A program made the position numbers and the translations under genes. A DNA stretch of 64,000 bases. Origin: Distichodus sexfasciatus (lineage: Eukaryota; Chordata; Actinopteri; Characiformes; Distichodontidae). The notes beneath the pieces were generated by a model, which did not search any database, was not told the DNA's origin, and worked only from the letters and a program-made list of their open reading frames with translations. The stretch is taken from the NCBI GenBank assembly GCA_032718565.1, contig JAVGVS010000300.1, positions 62,001-126,000 of the forward strand, in the 5' to 3' direction. Positions 21,041 through 33,545 of this stretch are shown here, one piece after another (within the stretch, counting starts at the first letter, position 1; each line of letters begins with the position of its first letter).

Positions 21041-22750
21041 ACATATTCCTCCGTGAGGATTTCAATAATTTGTAGAAATTTAATAAGTGGAGAAATATTC
21101 TCCAAGACAGCCCAAGAGTCGCCACTGGGTGGCAGTATAATATAAGAAATGAGAAGAGCCGCTTCTGTAATTTGGGCTGCTAAAATAATCATGACCACAC
21201 GGTGGCAGCATTGGAGCGTAATATGGGAGAAGCTGCTGGTGCCGAGACCGTCATTAGGACGGTCAGATTTACGTGCTTCAGACACAGACACAATTTTAAA
21301 AGCTCATTTTACATCAAAAGGTTATTTAACACCATGACTGCTTTATATGACATCACACTCAGTCTCACTTATTGGACTTGAAACCAAATGGCAATCAAAG
21401 CCACAGAAGGACTGTCATACAGAGTCTGTTTTGCTGCTTTAGTTTTAGGTTTTATTTGAATATATGACAAGTATGCACAATATAAAATATGAAATCATCT
21501 TTACTTTTCCTTATTTACATGAGTAATCTATATGTTCCTTGCTGGATTTTGGGTCAAATTACTTGATACTTATTTTTTGCATTTTTGGCTTATTTTTGGT
21601 CATTAATACTGAAGCTTTAATGTGACTGTATTTATCTTGTTACCCACTATGGAGTCTGTGTAACACTTGGCAGCACAGAATGGATTCACTGACATGAATA
21701 AAAACCTTCCAATGTCAGGTGAGAATATGTGAAATGTTGCACAATTTGACCCTCTAGATCTATACAGCTGAACACATTTTCTTAGAATCTGTCTGGTTCT
21801 TGTCATAAACTCACAAACACTCAAACATGACATCTAATTGTCATATGTTACTCTTTCTCAAATGAAGACTGAGGGAGTGAAGCTGTAAGAGATAGTAATT
21901 TCTCCATGTGACTGCTGTTGAAATATTTACAACATATTATGCTACTTCTAGTTTAGAGTGTATATTTATAGTTTATTTATATGTGTATGTTCTTTGTGCC
22001 TTTTCATACTCTGTAAAAACTAGAGCCACATTGTATTGTACTTATGTACACTTGTATATAGCTGAGATGACAATATAGTTTACTTTGACTTTGATTTGAG
22101 CTTTATTTTAACAGACGATTATGATATGTACTGATGGGTGAAGACAGGCTTTTTCTGCAACTGAAAATAAACTTTCTCATCTGACTTTTGAATATTTAAC
22201 AATATTACTATTTGAAACAATGCAGCTCAGTTTTTTTTTTACAGCAGATGATATTCAGTAATGTCTGGTCTATAGTTTTACTCATATGTACCATTATTAT
22301 ATTATTAAACTCAAGCATCCTCACAATTATTTCTGGAATTTCAGAAGTTAAAATGCCAGCTTTATGAAGCTGATCACATAATCAACATTGATGATTCCCA
22401 GTGTTTTGATGTTATTTGTCAATTTGCTAGTCATAAAGAATTAAGGTTATATTTTTTTCTAATATCATTAATCTTTTATTTAGACTCCCCAAAAGGTGTT
22501 CACTGGTTACTACACGCGTTTTCCAACATCAGTACTAGTACCCTCAAGTTCATATTCAACATTTTAACCTCATAATCATGTGAAATCCTTTGTCTGGACT
22601 CCAAAGGTAAAATAACTAATTGTTGCTGTTTAGCTCAAGAACTGCTCTCTATTCATTTAGAGACTCAAATACTTGATGGACGATGAGAAGATTTAAACAC
22701 ATTTAAAGTGTATCTATGAGCGATTCCAAAGAATCAGTTATGCATGTTTT
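21041..22750. other. non-coding stretch with one dispersed repeat
   Basis: 21965-22095 is an inverted member of the same dispersed family, ending 'gagatgacaatatagtttactttgactttgatttg'. The rest is AT-rich and unassigned. 21128-21215 has two 'GGTGGCAG' motifs. Confidence 0.55.
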
Positions 22751-23222
22751 TTTAATCATTTTAAGACATTTACAACTATTTGAGACAAAAAGTTATAAAC
22801 AGAATTGACCTGCAGTTTGCATTCATTTTCAAATTGTTACATAAATAAAACTCATATTTATAAATATCTCTTTTATAAACATATAAATAGTTTTTAAACA
22901 TAAATACATTTATGCAGGAATGAAGTACTTGAATGTACAGCAGCAGCGACAATTTACAGCGTTGAGCATTTCTTTTCTTTTTAACATTGTCCGCCATCTG
23001 ATAGAATGTGTTGTTTTTTGTGTCATAAGTGTTGTTGTTTTTCTTCTTCTTGATGTTGTTGATTTTGTTGTTGTTGTTTGTTCTTACTGATGCTCGTCCC
23101 CAATAAATGCTGGTCACGATGGCGTCTGTACCAATAATCCATCTCCCTTTTAGGTCTTTCCTCACAAGAGGAATAACTAAGTCATTACATTGTCCAGACC
23201 CCAGCGGCATTCCTGCACATGT
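22751..23222 (-). other. nppc: nppc 3' UTR exon
   Basis: This exon starts at a strong acceptor (TCTTTCTATTCCAG, AG at 23225-23224). It has no frame continuing the peptide beyond the split stop. About 300-380 nt in, the minus strand carries several ATTTA pentamers (22840-22910), as in AU-rich unstable mRNAs. A variant poly(A) signal ATTAAA lies at 22756-22751. The 144-codon ORF over this exon (from 23210) has no recognisable protein and is probably chance. Confidence 0.6.
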
Positions 23223-26195
23223 TCTGGAATAGAAAGAGACAAAAATGTGGAATTAGAAAATTGTTGTTATGAAAAGGTAAAAACAGCACCTGATAAATAT
23301 AGACAAAAAGATGAGTTTCATTAAGATATTCCCGTCCTAAACTTAGACATTTTCTACTTGACCTATTGTCACCTTTTTAGTAGAGACAATTCGTCACATA
23401 ATCGCCTCTCTTCTGTGTGTAAATGTTGAGTCGCATATGAAATTTGGATGAATCACGACACACACATACACACCTACCAGCCAAAACAAGCCCCTGGCAT
23501 GATGTCATTGCTTCGTGCCACTCCGCTAAACAGCCCGGTGCCCCCGAGCCACTCCGTCTGACTCCCGCTTTATTGCCTCACCACTTTCATCCCTTTCAAG
23601 TTCGCCTTTTACGTGACTTAATGAGGACGTTCCCGCCCTCCCCGTGCGTTTAAGACTAAGGTGTTTCGAGCGGAGGTGGGAGCTGTTGTCTATGCATCAT
23701 TTTTGCTTTAGACTAAAGCACTGAAGGCTGTAAAATACCACAGGAAATCCTACTTCGAGTAGTGAGTCAGTCAGAGTCTGACTTAGTATTGACACCTGTT
23801 TTTATACCTGTCACGTTTCCCGTTATAGCTATCTGCCCCTCCAAACTTAAATGAAAAGCCAAGAAATATTTTGTGCATTTGAAAAGTTAATTTATAAAAG
23901 AATTAACAATCTAAAAAACGTTGATGAACCATATTGTCATAAATAGCAGAATAGAAGACTCCGCAAGTTCATGCAGGTCTTAAGACTGTTTAACCTTTAT
24001 AAATTAACTTGTTTTAAATGCACAAAGTGTTACCCGAAAAGCCAAACAACTTTTGTGTATTTGAAAGTAAATTGATAAAAGCATATAAAAATCTAAACAA
24101 CTTGCATGAAACCTGAAATGCATTAAATAACACAAAGTACGCTAAATTAACTTGTTTCAAAAGCACAAGACATTGCTTCTAAAAGCTGATAAATAATCTA
24201 AAGAACTTGCATTGACCACAGTGTCAAAAAGTCCAAAAAAATTTAGACACCTATCATGAGATATTGTTTCAAAGCGTTTATAAATTAAACTGTGCTTGTC
24301 TTTTGATGCAAATTTGGGAGGCCAAGCAATGCTTTGTGCATTTTAAGTTACTTTATGCCTATAGAACTTTCATGAACCATAATGTTATAAAGTCCAAAAA
24401 GAAGATGCGCCTATCAGGAGTGGTTGTTGATATACTTTTATGACTGAACTTGTTTTAAAGGCACAAAGCAAGGCTTTTTGTGCAAGTTTGGTGAGGCCAA
24501 GCAATGTTCTGTGCATTTGAAACAAGCTGATTTACCCAAGCATATAAACAACCTAAAGAACTTGCCTGAAGCATAAGTTCTAAAAAAGAAGATGCCCTTA
24601 CCACGAGAGATTGTTGGCAGAGGGGTAGTGGGCTGGCTGGCATCCCATTCCACTTATCGTGCCTATTCTGTCCATCTTATGTCCGAAGCATCCACTTCTG
24701 GTCATGCTGCCGGCCTTCTTCGACCCCGACCTGTGCCTCCGGGAGGCGGGCTGGTCGTTCATGATGCGCGCCCACATGCCCTTGGCGCGGGTGTCGATGC
24801 GCAGGTCGCGCAGCAGCCGTGCCCGGTTCTCCATCGTCCGCTCATGTTCGGCCGAAGCAAGAAAGTCCGCCAGCTCCTCTCCCAACAACGCTCTGAGGTT
24901 CTGAAATGGACAGGACGCAGAGCGTTTTAAAAAGTGTCATGGGGGTATCCTGGAATTCCGCAACTGTTTGCCAACATACATGAACTGTTCAGAACAAGGT
25001 GCACTGTCTCAAAGTGTTCCTAAACATAAAAGTTTTTTGGATTCCATAAAGAACATTTAAAGTGATTTTGTATGTAAGCACAATAGCCAAAAATGTTGGA
25101 AGAGCCTCTTATGCATCCTGAACAACTTTCCATAAAATTAAGTTTTGATACCAATTTTAAAGTTTTCTTTAACCATAACAGTAAAGCCAAAGACGAATTT
25201 GGATCTTTAATGTTTAACACAAACTCATGATCTGATCTCTAAAATCATCAGTCATCAGATTCATTTCAATGTCTGTTGTGTGAAAAGTGTTTGGTTGAAG
25301 ATGTGCACTTTTTAATAAGTGCTCTTTAATAAATGTGTAAATGTGTAATCTCAGGGTCTTCTACAATATTCTAATGTATTCTACAGCATCCTCACTGAAA
25401 ACCACTGAGAGCAAGTAAAAAGGCAGTGAGAACCACCAGCATCACCACCCAGTAATTCACCAGGTTACTTAAAGTATCTGGAGTTAGTTATTTTGATCTA
25501 GATTTTTATGTAATATAACCAGATGATGGATGCCAATATCAAGATGAATGTTCATACAGGAATTTGGCCAAATCCTGTCATGGTGTACCAGTTTTACAGC
25601 GGGGCTTGGTGATGCTCTCAGCAAGCCCCTTATACATAATAAGTGTTTCAAGTCTAACAATCAGTATATATGTCAAAAACCTTGACACAGTTTGACATAT
25701 AAACTTTTAAAACAAAAGTTCCAGAGTTGTTCTTTGCTAGGGTTCGTGGTAAAAAAAAAAAAAAAAAACGTTAATGACCAACTTTACATGACACAAAAGT
25801 TTCTTTGCCAGGACAAATTGAGTCTTCAAACTTTGTGAATCCAAACCAAAATTCCTTCCATCCTGAAATGGAAGCTAATGGAGCTAAAATAGGTTTTCTG
25901 TGACTATTGTGAAGATCTTTTTACACACTTATCTTTCTAAAAGTGAAGCATCACTAAGTTTGCATGGAAACTTTTCGCACCATTAAAGTTGTCTCAGTTC
26001 CATCCTTGCTTCTCCCGGTTGAGGTTTTATGTCCCTCGGTGGCACGGTGATTATAAATGAAGGAATAAGTGAATAAGTGAGTAAATGAAGTTGTCTCACC
26101 TGCTGCTGCTGCGTCTGCGTTAGGGGTTTGGCTTCAATACTGACTGAGATGAGAGTCATTATAAGTCCACAGGACACCAAGTGCGCGATGTTCAT
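23223..26195 (-). CDS. nppc: C-type natriuretic peptide precursor
   Basis: This is a secreted hormone precursor; the ring peptide activates guanylyl cyclase receptors of the NPR-B type. Exon 1 (26195-26100) encodes 32 residues with a hydrophobic signal peptide (about residues 1-22) and ends in four Gln codons at a GT donor, phase 0. Exon 2 (24900-24602) resumes with NLRALLGEELADFL, continues through an Arg-rich propeptide, and has a Lys-Lys processing site before the hormone. The ring is CFGHKMDRIGTISGMGC, the 17-residue Cys-bounded CNP ring. Unlike mammalian CNP, the frame continues after the last Cys (QPAHYPSANNLS). A good donor (GTG|GTAAGG) then splices to the acceptor at 23225-23224, completing TG|A as the stop. 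If unspliced, TGG-TAA ends at 24598. Linkage to ncl suggests the orthologue of human NPPC (CNP-4 in fish nomenclature); the subtype is inference. Confidence 0.93.
23224..24601 (-). other. nppc: nppc intron 2
   Basis: A 1,378-bp intron between the hormone exon and the 3' UTR exon. From about 23,860 to 24,600 it holds degenerate repeated segments of the type 'aaagaacttgcatgaacc...cacaaag...aagcaatgttttgtgcatttgaaa', seen at least five times about 120-160 bp apart. This is a diverged tandem array inside the intron. Confidence 0.6.
24901..26099 (-). other. nppc: nppc intron 1
   Basis: A 1,199-bp phase-0 intron separating the signal peptide exon from the propeptide/hormone exon. It is AT-rich with a poly-A run at 25752-25769. 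No embedded repeat or RNA gene was recognised. Confidence 0.75.
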
Positions 26196-26480
26196 CCTGC
26201 TGAGATGGAAGATAAGTCGAGTCCGAAAAGGAGATGCTTGAGGAGGCTTGAAGAAGTCTTGTTTTTTCGGCTGAGAGAGAGAGGAAGGTTCTTCAGCTCC
26301 GCGTTGTGATGTGTTCTCAGTTGGATGGCTTCAGCGCTCTGCGGCTCGGTGCGAGGCTCCTGACGCTTTATAGCAGCGCTGCGCTGATGTCATAGTAAAC
26401 CTGCGTAATGCTTTTCCCTCCTTCTCCTCCTCACCGGTTTCCTCCACTATTCATCATATTAAGGAGGAGAAAAAGCACGT
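26196..26480 (-). promoter_or_regulatory. nppc: nppc 5' UTR and core promoter
   Basis: Minus strand reads GCTATAAAGC, a TATA box at 26372-26367, about 170 nt upstream of the ATG at 26195. Transcription would start near 26340. The surrounding 26280-26480 is locally GC-rich, with pyrimidine-rich blocks on the plus strand. No other regulator site is claimed. Confidence 0.6.
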
Positions 26481-29400
26481 CACGCCGCGATTATATCAAT
26501 TACTGTAAGGTACCGCACAGTGTTACTTTCCTGCTTTCCTTTAATTGATCAAAGGATGAAGAAACTCAATACAGATTTGACAAACCAAAATACACAGCCG
26601 GAGAACAAAACACAGACCAAACACTTTATGATAGCAAACAGTTATATAAAAGATGTATATACTTTGTATAATATGTATTATACTGTATTATGTATACGCT
26701 CTCACTCACATATATTTAGAGATAGAGTTATTTCAAGATAGTGTATAGTAGCAAGACTGCATATACGCTTGACCAGAATCTTAAACTCTGCTGTAACTCA
26801 GTACACAAAAGTACTGATTAAATTCATTTTATTAGTATGAGCAACTTCTCATTTAAAACATTTTATTTTATTTATTTATTATTTTATCTATTTTATTATC
26901 GTAAAGCCACGGCAAATCGTTGGTTTTCCTGTCTTTTAGGAGAAAATTAGGTTCTCACAACCACCTCAAAACCTGTCCACATGTAGAACACACACACACA
27001 CACCAGCACGCACGTACCCACGTACGCAGAAATGCACACATTCATACCAACATCCAAATATACAAAACAGCTAGGTTGTTCCACTTGTCGTACCCATTCA
27101 TACCAAACAACTCCTATACTACTTATTAATATAAATGTTCTTTGAAAATAGTCATATCTACTGTGGTAATTATCTGGAGCGTGGGAGAACGTCCTCCTTC
27201 TGTAACGGTTTAACAGGATGGATGAACCATTTTTAACGGTCTGACAAAAATCTCTGCTTTTATCTATCTTAAAATGTGACCTTAAAGCACTAGATATGAT
27301 CTGCAAACACTTATAATGAGCAGTGAGAGGACAGGAGACGGATATAAACGAGAGAAGTGAGGTCGTGTTGCGCTCATATCTTTTCCTTTGCATCACAAAC
27401 GAAATTGAGACGCATCCTACGCGCCGAGTTAAGCTGCGCACACCGAGAAAACCTTCATGCATCTTCATTTTATGGAACTCTGAATGCATGCAATGACTCA
27501 GATGTCATATAAATAAACTAATGCCATACAATATCTTCATTTATGGCATAAAGACGTTATGCTGGTCGATATGGAGCCCTCTGCCATTGTGGGGCTTTAA
27601 GCTTTGAAAATTAAGCCACTGTTTGCTGCTCCAAAATGAAATATTCAGGCCTACATTGCATCAGTTGAACCAAACAGAATTAGTATTACGCTTATAGTGA
27701 CACCATTCAGAGTCTAGAACTTGTCAGAACTTGTCTCAACTTGTCAGAAACAATTGTGTTATTTGATATAAAATGTCTATATGAATACTTGCAGTTCTTA
27801 CAAGGACCAAAGTGAACTCTGAAAAAGTATATTCTGCTTAGAAACACTATGGGGCAGTATAAGCTGTCTTGATTGCATTTTCCATCAAGAGAGGGCAGAC
27901 ATAGTACAAAAGACATTCAGCACTGGACCTAAAAACTTCAGACTCTTCAGAAGTCACTATTGAACAATATTGGCTATTGAACATGCATTTAAGCATAGCA
28001 TCTCACACATTATAAAATATAGATTCCACATGTGTCTTTTTCTTGACTGTGTGGTTACAGGATTTAACTTACATTTGTATAACGCCTTTTTGGCTTCTTC
28101 AAATTTTGTAACAGCAACCCAAATCATTTCTTCTCTAAGAATCATTCCATAAACACTTCCTTATGGAACCATAATCGATCCTCTAATGGTTTTATTCCAA
28201 GTAAGGTTGGTCAGTAAGTCTGTTTTTTTGGATAGTAGTAGAATAATTTTGTCAAGAAGCCTTGATTATAGATGTGATCCAATTACTGATATGATGCTTT
28301 CTGGAATGTTTTATGGGCCAAACAGACTCAGCAAATTTCGTGCGCATGTTATAATAGGAAAATGGAAATGATTCCTAGAAAACACTACATTTAATTTGCT
28401 CTAAAAAAGTAGCTTCTTTGACAGAGTATCACTCTGACATATATTGCTCTTGGGGAAAAAGGTGCTGTCAATTAGGTCTCCAGGTTTTGGGCACTGTAAA
28501 GCACCAACATAAAGATGAAGGTGCATGGGGTAAATCAAATCTTTTGCTACGATTCTGATGAGTTCAGACATAACCTCCGCTGAGGACGGCCCAAGGGTGG
28601 AGTGCTGGAATACCAAACAGTGCCAAACACCAAGACAGGGTGGAAAGGACATGCTGGATCTCTGCTTGGCATAGAAAAGCTATTTTTATTGATATATGTT
28701 GTGGAAAGGTGCAATATATGGTTCTGCCTCATCAATATGCTCAGTCCAGAGGGTTTTGACAAGTTGGGGGGTTTATGAAGTTCACATTGGCTTAGGCAGA
28801 ATGGGACGTGACAGAGTGAAATGTGGTGTTGATCAGTGTGGCCATACATGGATTAAAATTGATGATCACCAGGCAGTAGGAGGTTTGGTTTACTCTGACA
28901 GGAGCTCATACCGAATCCAACACCTCAGCAGATCTGTTTCAGCCTTTTTAGCTATCCATACGTAACCATACTCTGCTGCAATCATCTGTATTGATGTCTT
29001 CACAGTGAGAAGCACCAGTATTACTTTCAAGATCTTGATAATGCAATAAATCTGCAGAAATGTGAAGTGTTAAACACTGTACATTCAATGCACTAGGTCT
29101 GTAAAGGAATAAAGAAATTGACATGGCCTCAGTCCATGGGTGTTATTTCCATTATCACTCATAAAGACCTGTAATTTGTATTTCTTGTGTAATGTTGTTC
29201 ATTCAAACAAAGCTATCTGCTTACAGTCAGTCTTTATCTTGTCTAATGTCCTTTTTATCTACACACCTTACAGGAAGTATAAACCATTTGAGATGATGCC
29301 CAAGGTCTGGCACAGCTTAATTTGAACAAGACACAGTATTTTGGAAATGAGCAGTATAACTCCACAAATTTCCCAAGCTGAGCCCACAGTATTTTACAGG

Positions 29401-30995
29401 TAGGCTAAATTTGTGTCTACATTTTGAGACAAATCTATGATCAATGAACCATTATGTTTTTGACGTCCTTATGTCTCGTATTCTTGGGTGTGGCATGGTG
29501 ATGAAGTTGTAAAACCCATCGTTTATAAGAACAGGAAGATAAGAGCGAGGGAAGACCTTCAAAGCATCGCTGTAGCATATGACGATGCTCCTCCATAAAA
29601 CGATTACAAGACGAATAAGTAAGTCTGTTAAAATGTGTGACCTTTGGAAAATCTCACCGCCGCCAGTGCAGCTCATTCACCAATACAGCCGCTTTCCCAC
29701 CAACTTAAACTAAACGTTGGCGTCCCCTTTATTTTAAGGAGACAAATCTCACGGGTCAAGTAATGTAATATAAGTAAAACGAGACTGACACAGGTCAGAA
29801 AAAGAGACAACTCCCTTGCAGAAATCTAACCCAGACTAAATTCAGGACTCGATTGATCTTTAAAGCTCTCTTATGTCCCATTAACCTCCAGTATTTAAAC
29901 ATTTTGGTTTAACATCAAGAAAAGTCATCAAAGTGTGTGGGAACGTCTTGGAGAATACAGAAGATGAAGGGAGAATGAAAGAGATGGCATGATGAGAACA
30001 ACTGTCTGACCTTTAACTCTGAGTTGATCTGGGGTGTAATGGATAAAATAGTTAAATGCAGGTGAGAACAAAAAAACTGCAATGTTTAACCTTTAGAATT
30101 TTATTAGAAATCTTTGGAAAAAGAAATGTTTTGCATACTATAATCTATAATCTTCAGATGACCAACCTTGCACAGTGTAAAGTATTCCCCACCTAGCTAA
30201 AACAATGTCGGCTGTGTGAACGAGAATGCATCTGAGTGGACTACTAACAGCCTCAGCATTCAGTTCCGCTGCAGGGACACTGACATTTCAGCTTGTTGTT
30301 TCAAACTGTGCTTAAAACTACTGGCAAATGAAACCACCAATACAGTTTTGTTTTTTTGTTCTTCTATGACTACAGAAGAAGTTCTTAAAGACTGGGTGTA
30401 AACTTTTCCAAGCCATTAGAAAGGCTGCTTAGCTTTTGATTACTGTATTTTACATTGGAAAAATCAAATATAATTTTATAAACTGTTTTGTACGGCACAT
30501 ATTTTGCCTCCAAATAGCCAGACTTTCTTGTGTTTAATGTCTTATTGGATTACACGTTTCAATGAATTCCTGTACCTATTATGTCATTTTATTAGAAAAA
30601 TATAAAGAAATGATGGGTGGCACACAATTTTTATACAGTATGTTCTCTATGTTCTATGTTTAATGTTTCTCATCAGAGCAAAGGACGAAGTTAAGGAAAT
30701 TTGGCGTTAGTTCAGACATGACACTCATGCAGCCCAGCCTCATGAATGCAAATATATAATATATAATTTATGAAGAATATTAAAAAAGTTATTAGCCTTT
30801 ATAATTCGATTTAGATTAGTGTTAATTTCGTTAACGAAAAGTATGACTAAGACAAGACACACAGTTTTTTCATGACTACGACAACACACTGAAATAAATA
30901 AAATATACTGTATATTCGATAAATAAAGGTGTGATTAAATGTATATTTGTTTTTGTTAATAACTAAAATTCAATATGCGTTGTTTGTCCAAATAT
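26481..30995. other. gene-free region upstream of nppc
   Basis: No exon or RNA gene is supported. It contains short TTTAT repeats (26860-26900), a CA run (26990-27003), and otherwise AT-rich sequence. The longest ORF (26947-27489, minus, 180 codons) has no recognisable domain and no matching splice context. Confidence 0.5.
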
Positions 30996-32040
30996 TTGCA
31001 CTCTGTCACCGGTCGGGCTTTTTGAGTGACGTGTGCAGGTGGAATCCCAGCAGATCAGATGCTGATGCCCTGAAGTATGGAGTCCCTAAGAAGACAAGAG
31101 ACTGGAGCTTCACGTGTCACATCATATTTTCGCGTGATGGGAAGATTTTGCATGCTCACGACAACCATGTAATAAATTATAAATAGTGAACATCAAGATT
31201 GCGGCAGAGCCCACAGAAGAAGCTCAAAGAACCGAGGCATTCTTCACTCAAGTAGAAGTATAGATACATGTGTTTAAAAAGACTCTAGTAAAAGCTGAAG
31301 TCTCGACTTCTTTACTCAAGTTAAAATGAAAAGTACAGGCTCTAAAACATACTTAAAGTATAAAAGTATTAAGTACCATTGCGAAGGACCACCATTTTAG
31401 GGCAAAGCTGACTGGACTCCATGTCCAAGCGTTATGTAGAGGTCAAGCAGAGAAAAATAAAGCCACATGAATACATAAAACTCTATTGGTCATTACCTTC
31501 ATCACACTTCATCTAGTGCTGTAGAGAGCGCTATATAAATAAACTGAACTGAACTAAATTTCGTCAAGCACTGTTATGAAGTTGTCTTAATGCAAAGACC
31601 ATTTTTGGCTGCAATTTTGGTTCCAAACATAAAAATCTCATTCTTCAATTATATACGGCATTTGTGCAAGTAGAGAAGAACAGTTGCCCATGCACTGAGA
31701 GCTTTCCTCCCAAAGCGACCCACAGAAGATACAGGACAGCATTTGCAGACAGCCAGCTGAAGGGGTTACCTAAAACCACGCTTCTCAACGTAACATTTTC
31801 CCCTCCACATTTTTTTTTAATTTCAATATTTAACAAGCAAGAGCAACATTGCTTTGCCATGTTTCAAGTGTGGTATAACAAGTTTTTCTCCTCTTCCTCC
31901 CCGAGATTTAATGATGCTGTCGATTTTTTTCCGATGACATCACCAAGAATATTCGAGAGATTATTTCTTTTCTTTTTCAGACCTTAACCGCAAGCTCTTA
32001 TGTGTCTAATTTTTAATATACTTTCGGTCTTTCATGTGGC
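30810..32040. other. possible old transposon remains
   Basis: 30818-30900 reads 'gttaatttcgttaacgaaaa...gactaagac', resembling the ends of a fish hAT group. It is followed by a 79-codon frame (30947-31186) containing KYGVPKKTRDWSF, which I do not recognise with certainty. 31505-31550 has the common fish motif 'gagcgctatataaataaactgaactgaact'. Weak evidence throughout. Confidence 0.3.
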
Positions 32041-32885
32041 GGCGGGGGGGAAAAGGGCCCTTGCGAGTTTTTAGTGCGGCGACGGGGGAGCTGCCTGCTC
32101 GATAGTGTTTAGTTCCACGGTAAGTGTTTCAGCAAGGATGGAGTGTCTGTTCTTCTTTTGGGGTTAGTTCAAGACAAACTACAAGCCCATTACAGTCCTA
32201 TAAATAACCATTTTATTATGCTGGGGATTTTTAATGCCTTTTGCACAGCGCTACGCTGAAAGCTTTCGCATATGGAGCTGTTCAGCCACTGCTATGCACA
32301 GGATGGAGAGAAGGTACTGATGCGGGAACGGTACGTATGCATCGTTCTTTATAGGAGTTCCTGACCCTCTTTTGGAGGAGGCAAAAATGCCAATACAGTT
32401 TAAAAGTTACCTAAAAGTGACTAAAAGTTACATACAGTCCCTGCAAAAAGCTGCTGTTTATCTTTAGTGTTCACGTTGCACATAAACCGTGAGCTTACTT
32501 CATAGTAATAAACTGTAATATAACCATAACAGTAAATATGGCAAATGCGAAAGACAGAGCTGGAACATTTTCTAAACATACTTATCCTTGAGATGGACAC
32601 ATGAAAAATGACTTAACTTGTTCAAAACATGCAGTTATTTTGCATGTTTAATGTGTTTCCAGAACCAAGATGTCCCATGTTGTTATCCCACATTCGGTGT
32701 GGAAATGATCAAAATAAGACGTTCTCTTGCTTACCAAGATGAAGAAAAAGCCTGAAAATGAGCCTAACAGTGATCTGTAAGCCATAAACCACTGTCTCTG
32801 TAAAACACATTTCTCCATGGAGGGTAACATTGAAAGTCCAGCCATTTTTCAGTCTTTAGATATGTAAATCAGGTGTGATTTTAAC
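32041..32885. other. non-coding stretch, nothing recognised
   Basis: No gene seen. It includes a short G-rich tract at 32040-32060 and otherwise AT-rich sequence. Confidence 0.45.
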
Positions 32886-32889
32886 TCCA

Positions 32890-33115
32890 AAGATCTGATG
32901 GTTAGGGCATTTCCCCCGTGACCGGAAGGTCACTGGTTCGAATCCTGGACTGGTAAAGGTACCACTGAGGTACTCATGAGCAGGGTATCGTCCCCAAGCA
33001 CTGCCTCCTGGGTGCTGCCCAGGGCTCTTTCATGGATGGGTCACATTTGGTTGTGGTGCACTGTGTGCTGTGCTGTGCTGTGCTCACAATGACAAACAAT
33101 CACTCACTTTAAATA
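32890..33115 (+). repeat. tRNA-headed SINE-like repeat, family B
   Basis: The head has a B-box-like CTGGTTCGAATCC, then GGTAAAGGTACCACTGAGG, TACTCATGAG, CCCCAAGCACTGCC, GGTTGTGGTGCACTGTGTGC, and the tail CACAATGACAAACAATCACT. Related copies occur at 33.8, 40.3, 44.8, 48.0, 52.3, 52.8 and 58.6 kb. Confidence 0.85.
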
Positions 33116-33444
33116 AAGACAGATTCATTGTCACTGAGACTGAGAGGAGGATGTGTCTCTACTGGGGTTTTGAAAATGCTATGGGCCAGATTTTCTTGAA
33201 ATCAGGGCCCAGGGTCAGTATGCCTTTTCCAGTGCACAGGTGCAGGTGTTGCTCCTGTGTAAGTTCCTGATTTGGAACCACTGCCATGTTTTCCCACTAA
33301 AAATATTACAATCTGTAGACAGTCTGTAAATTAAATTGAATGAGATAATGTATTGCATACATAAATTACTTGTGTTGAAAGAGAAAAAAATAATGTATAA
33401 GTTGGCTAGAATTGCAGGTAACATTGTTTTGCAACTTAATCAGT

Positions 33445-33545
33445 CATAAAGGTGGTGGTCTAGTGGTTAGGATGCTACTCTCTGGACCAAGAGGTCGTGA
33501 GTTTGAATGCCATCTCTGGCACTACCATCAGTCGATCCACCTCTC
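33445..33545 (+). repeat. tRNA-headed repeat, family C
   Basis: The sequence GGTCTAGTGGTTAGGATGC...GACCAAGAGGTCGTGAGTTTGAAT resembles a tRNA head. The inverted counterpart lies at 37780-37960. It is adjoined by palindromic sequence rich in 'ggtaccgg' (33585-33685), probably part of another element. Confidence 0.65.

Noticed and set aside
20803..21291. 162-codon ORF with Tyr-Ile and Val-Cys runs
   Set aside because: Translation of AT and TG/CA microsatellites.
22776..23210. 144-codon minus-strand ORF over the nppc 3' UTR exon
   Set aside because: It becomes Asn/Lys/Tyr-rich low-complexity text, has no family resemblance, and lies beyond the inferred stop.
24592..24930. 112-codon plus-strand ORF opposite the CNP hormone exon
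   Set aside because: Antisense shadow; the minus frame encodes an unmistakable natriuretic peptide.
26947..27489. 180-codon minus-strand ORF upstream of nppc
   Set aside because: No recognisable domain, unusual composition, and no supporting splice or promoter context.
28696..28965. 89-codon ORF with Trp/Cys/Gly-rich text, considered as an exon of a neighbour
   Set aside because: No family match that I can recognise and no convincing splice sites in phase.
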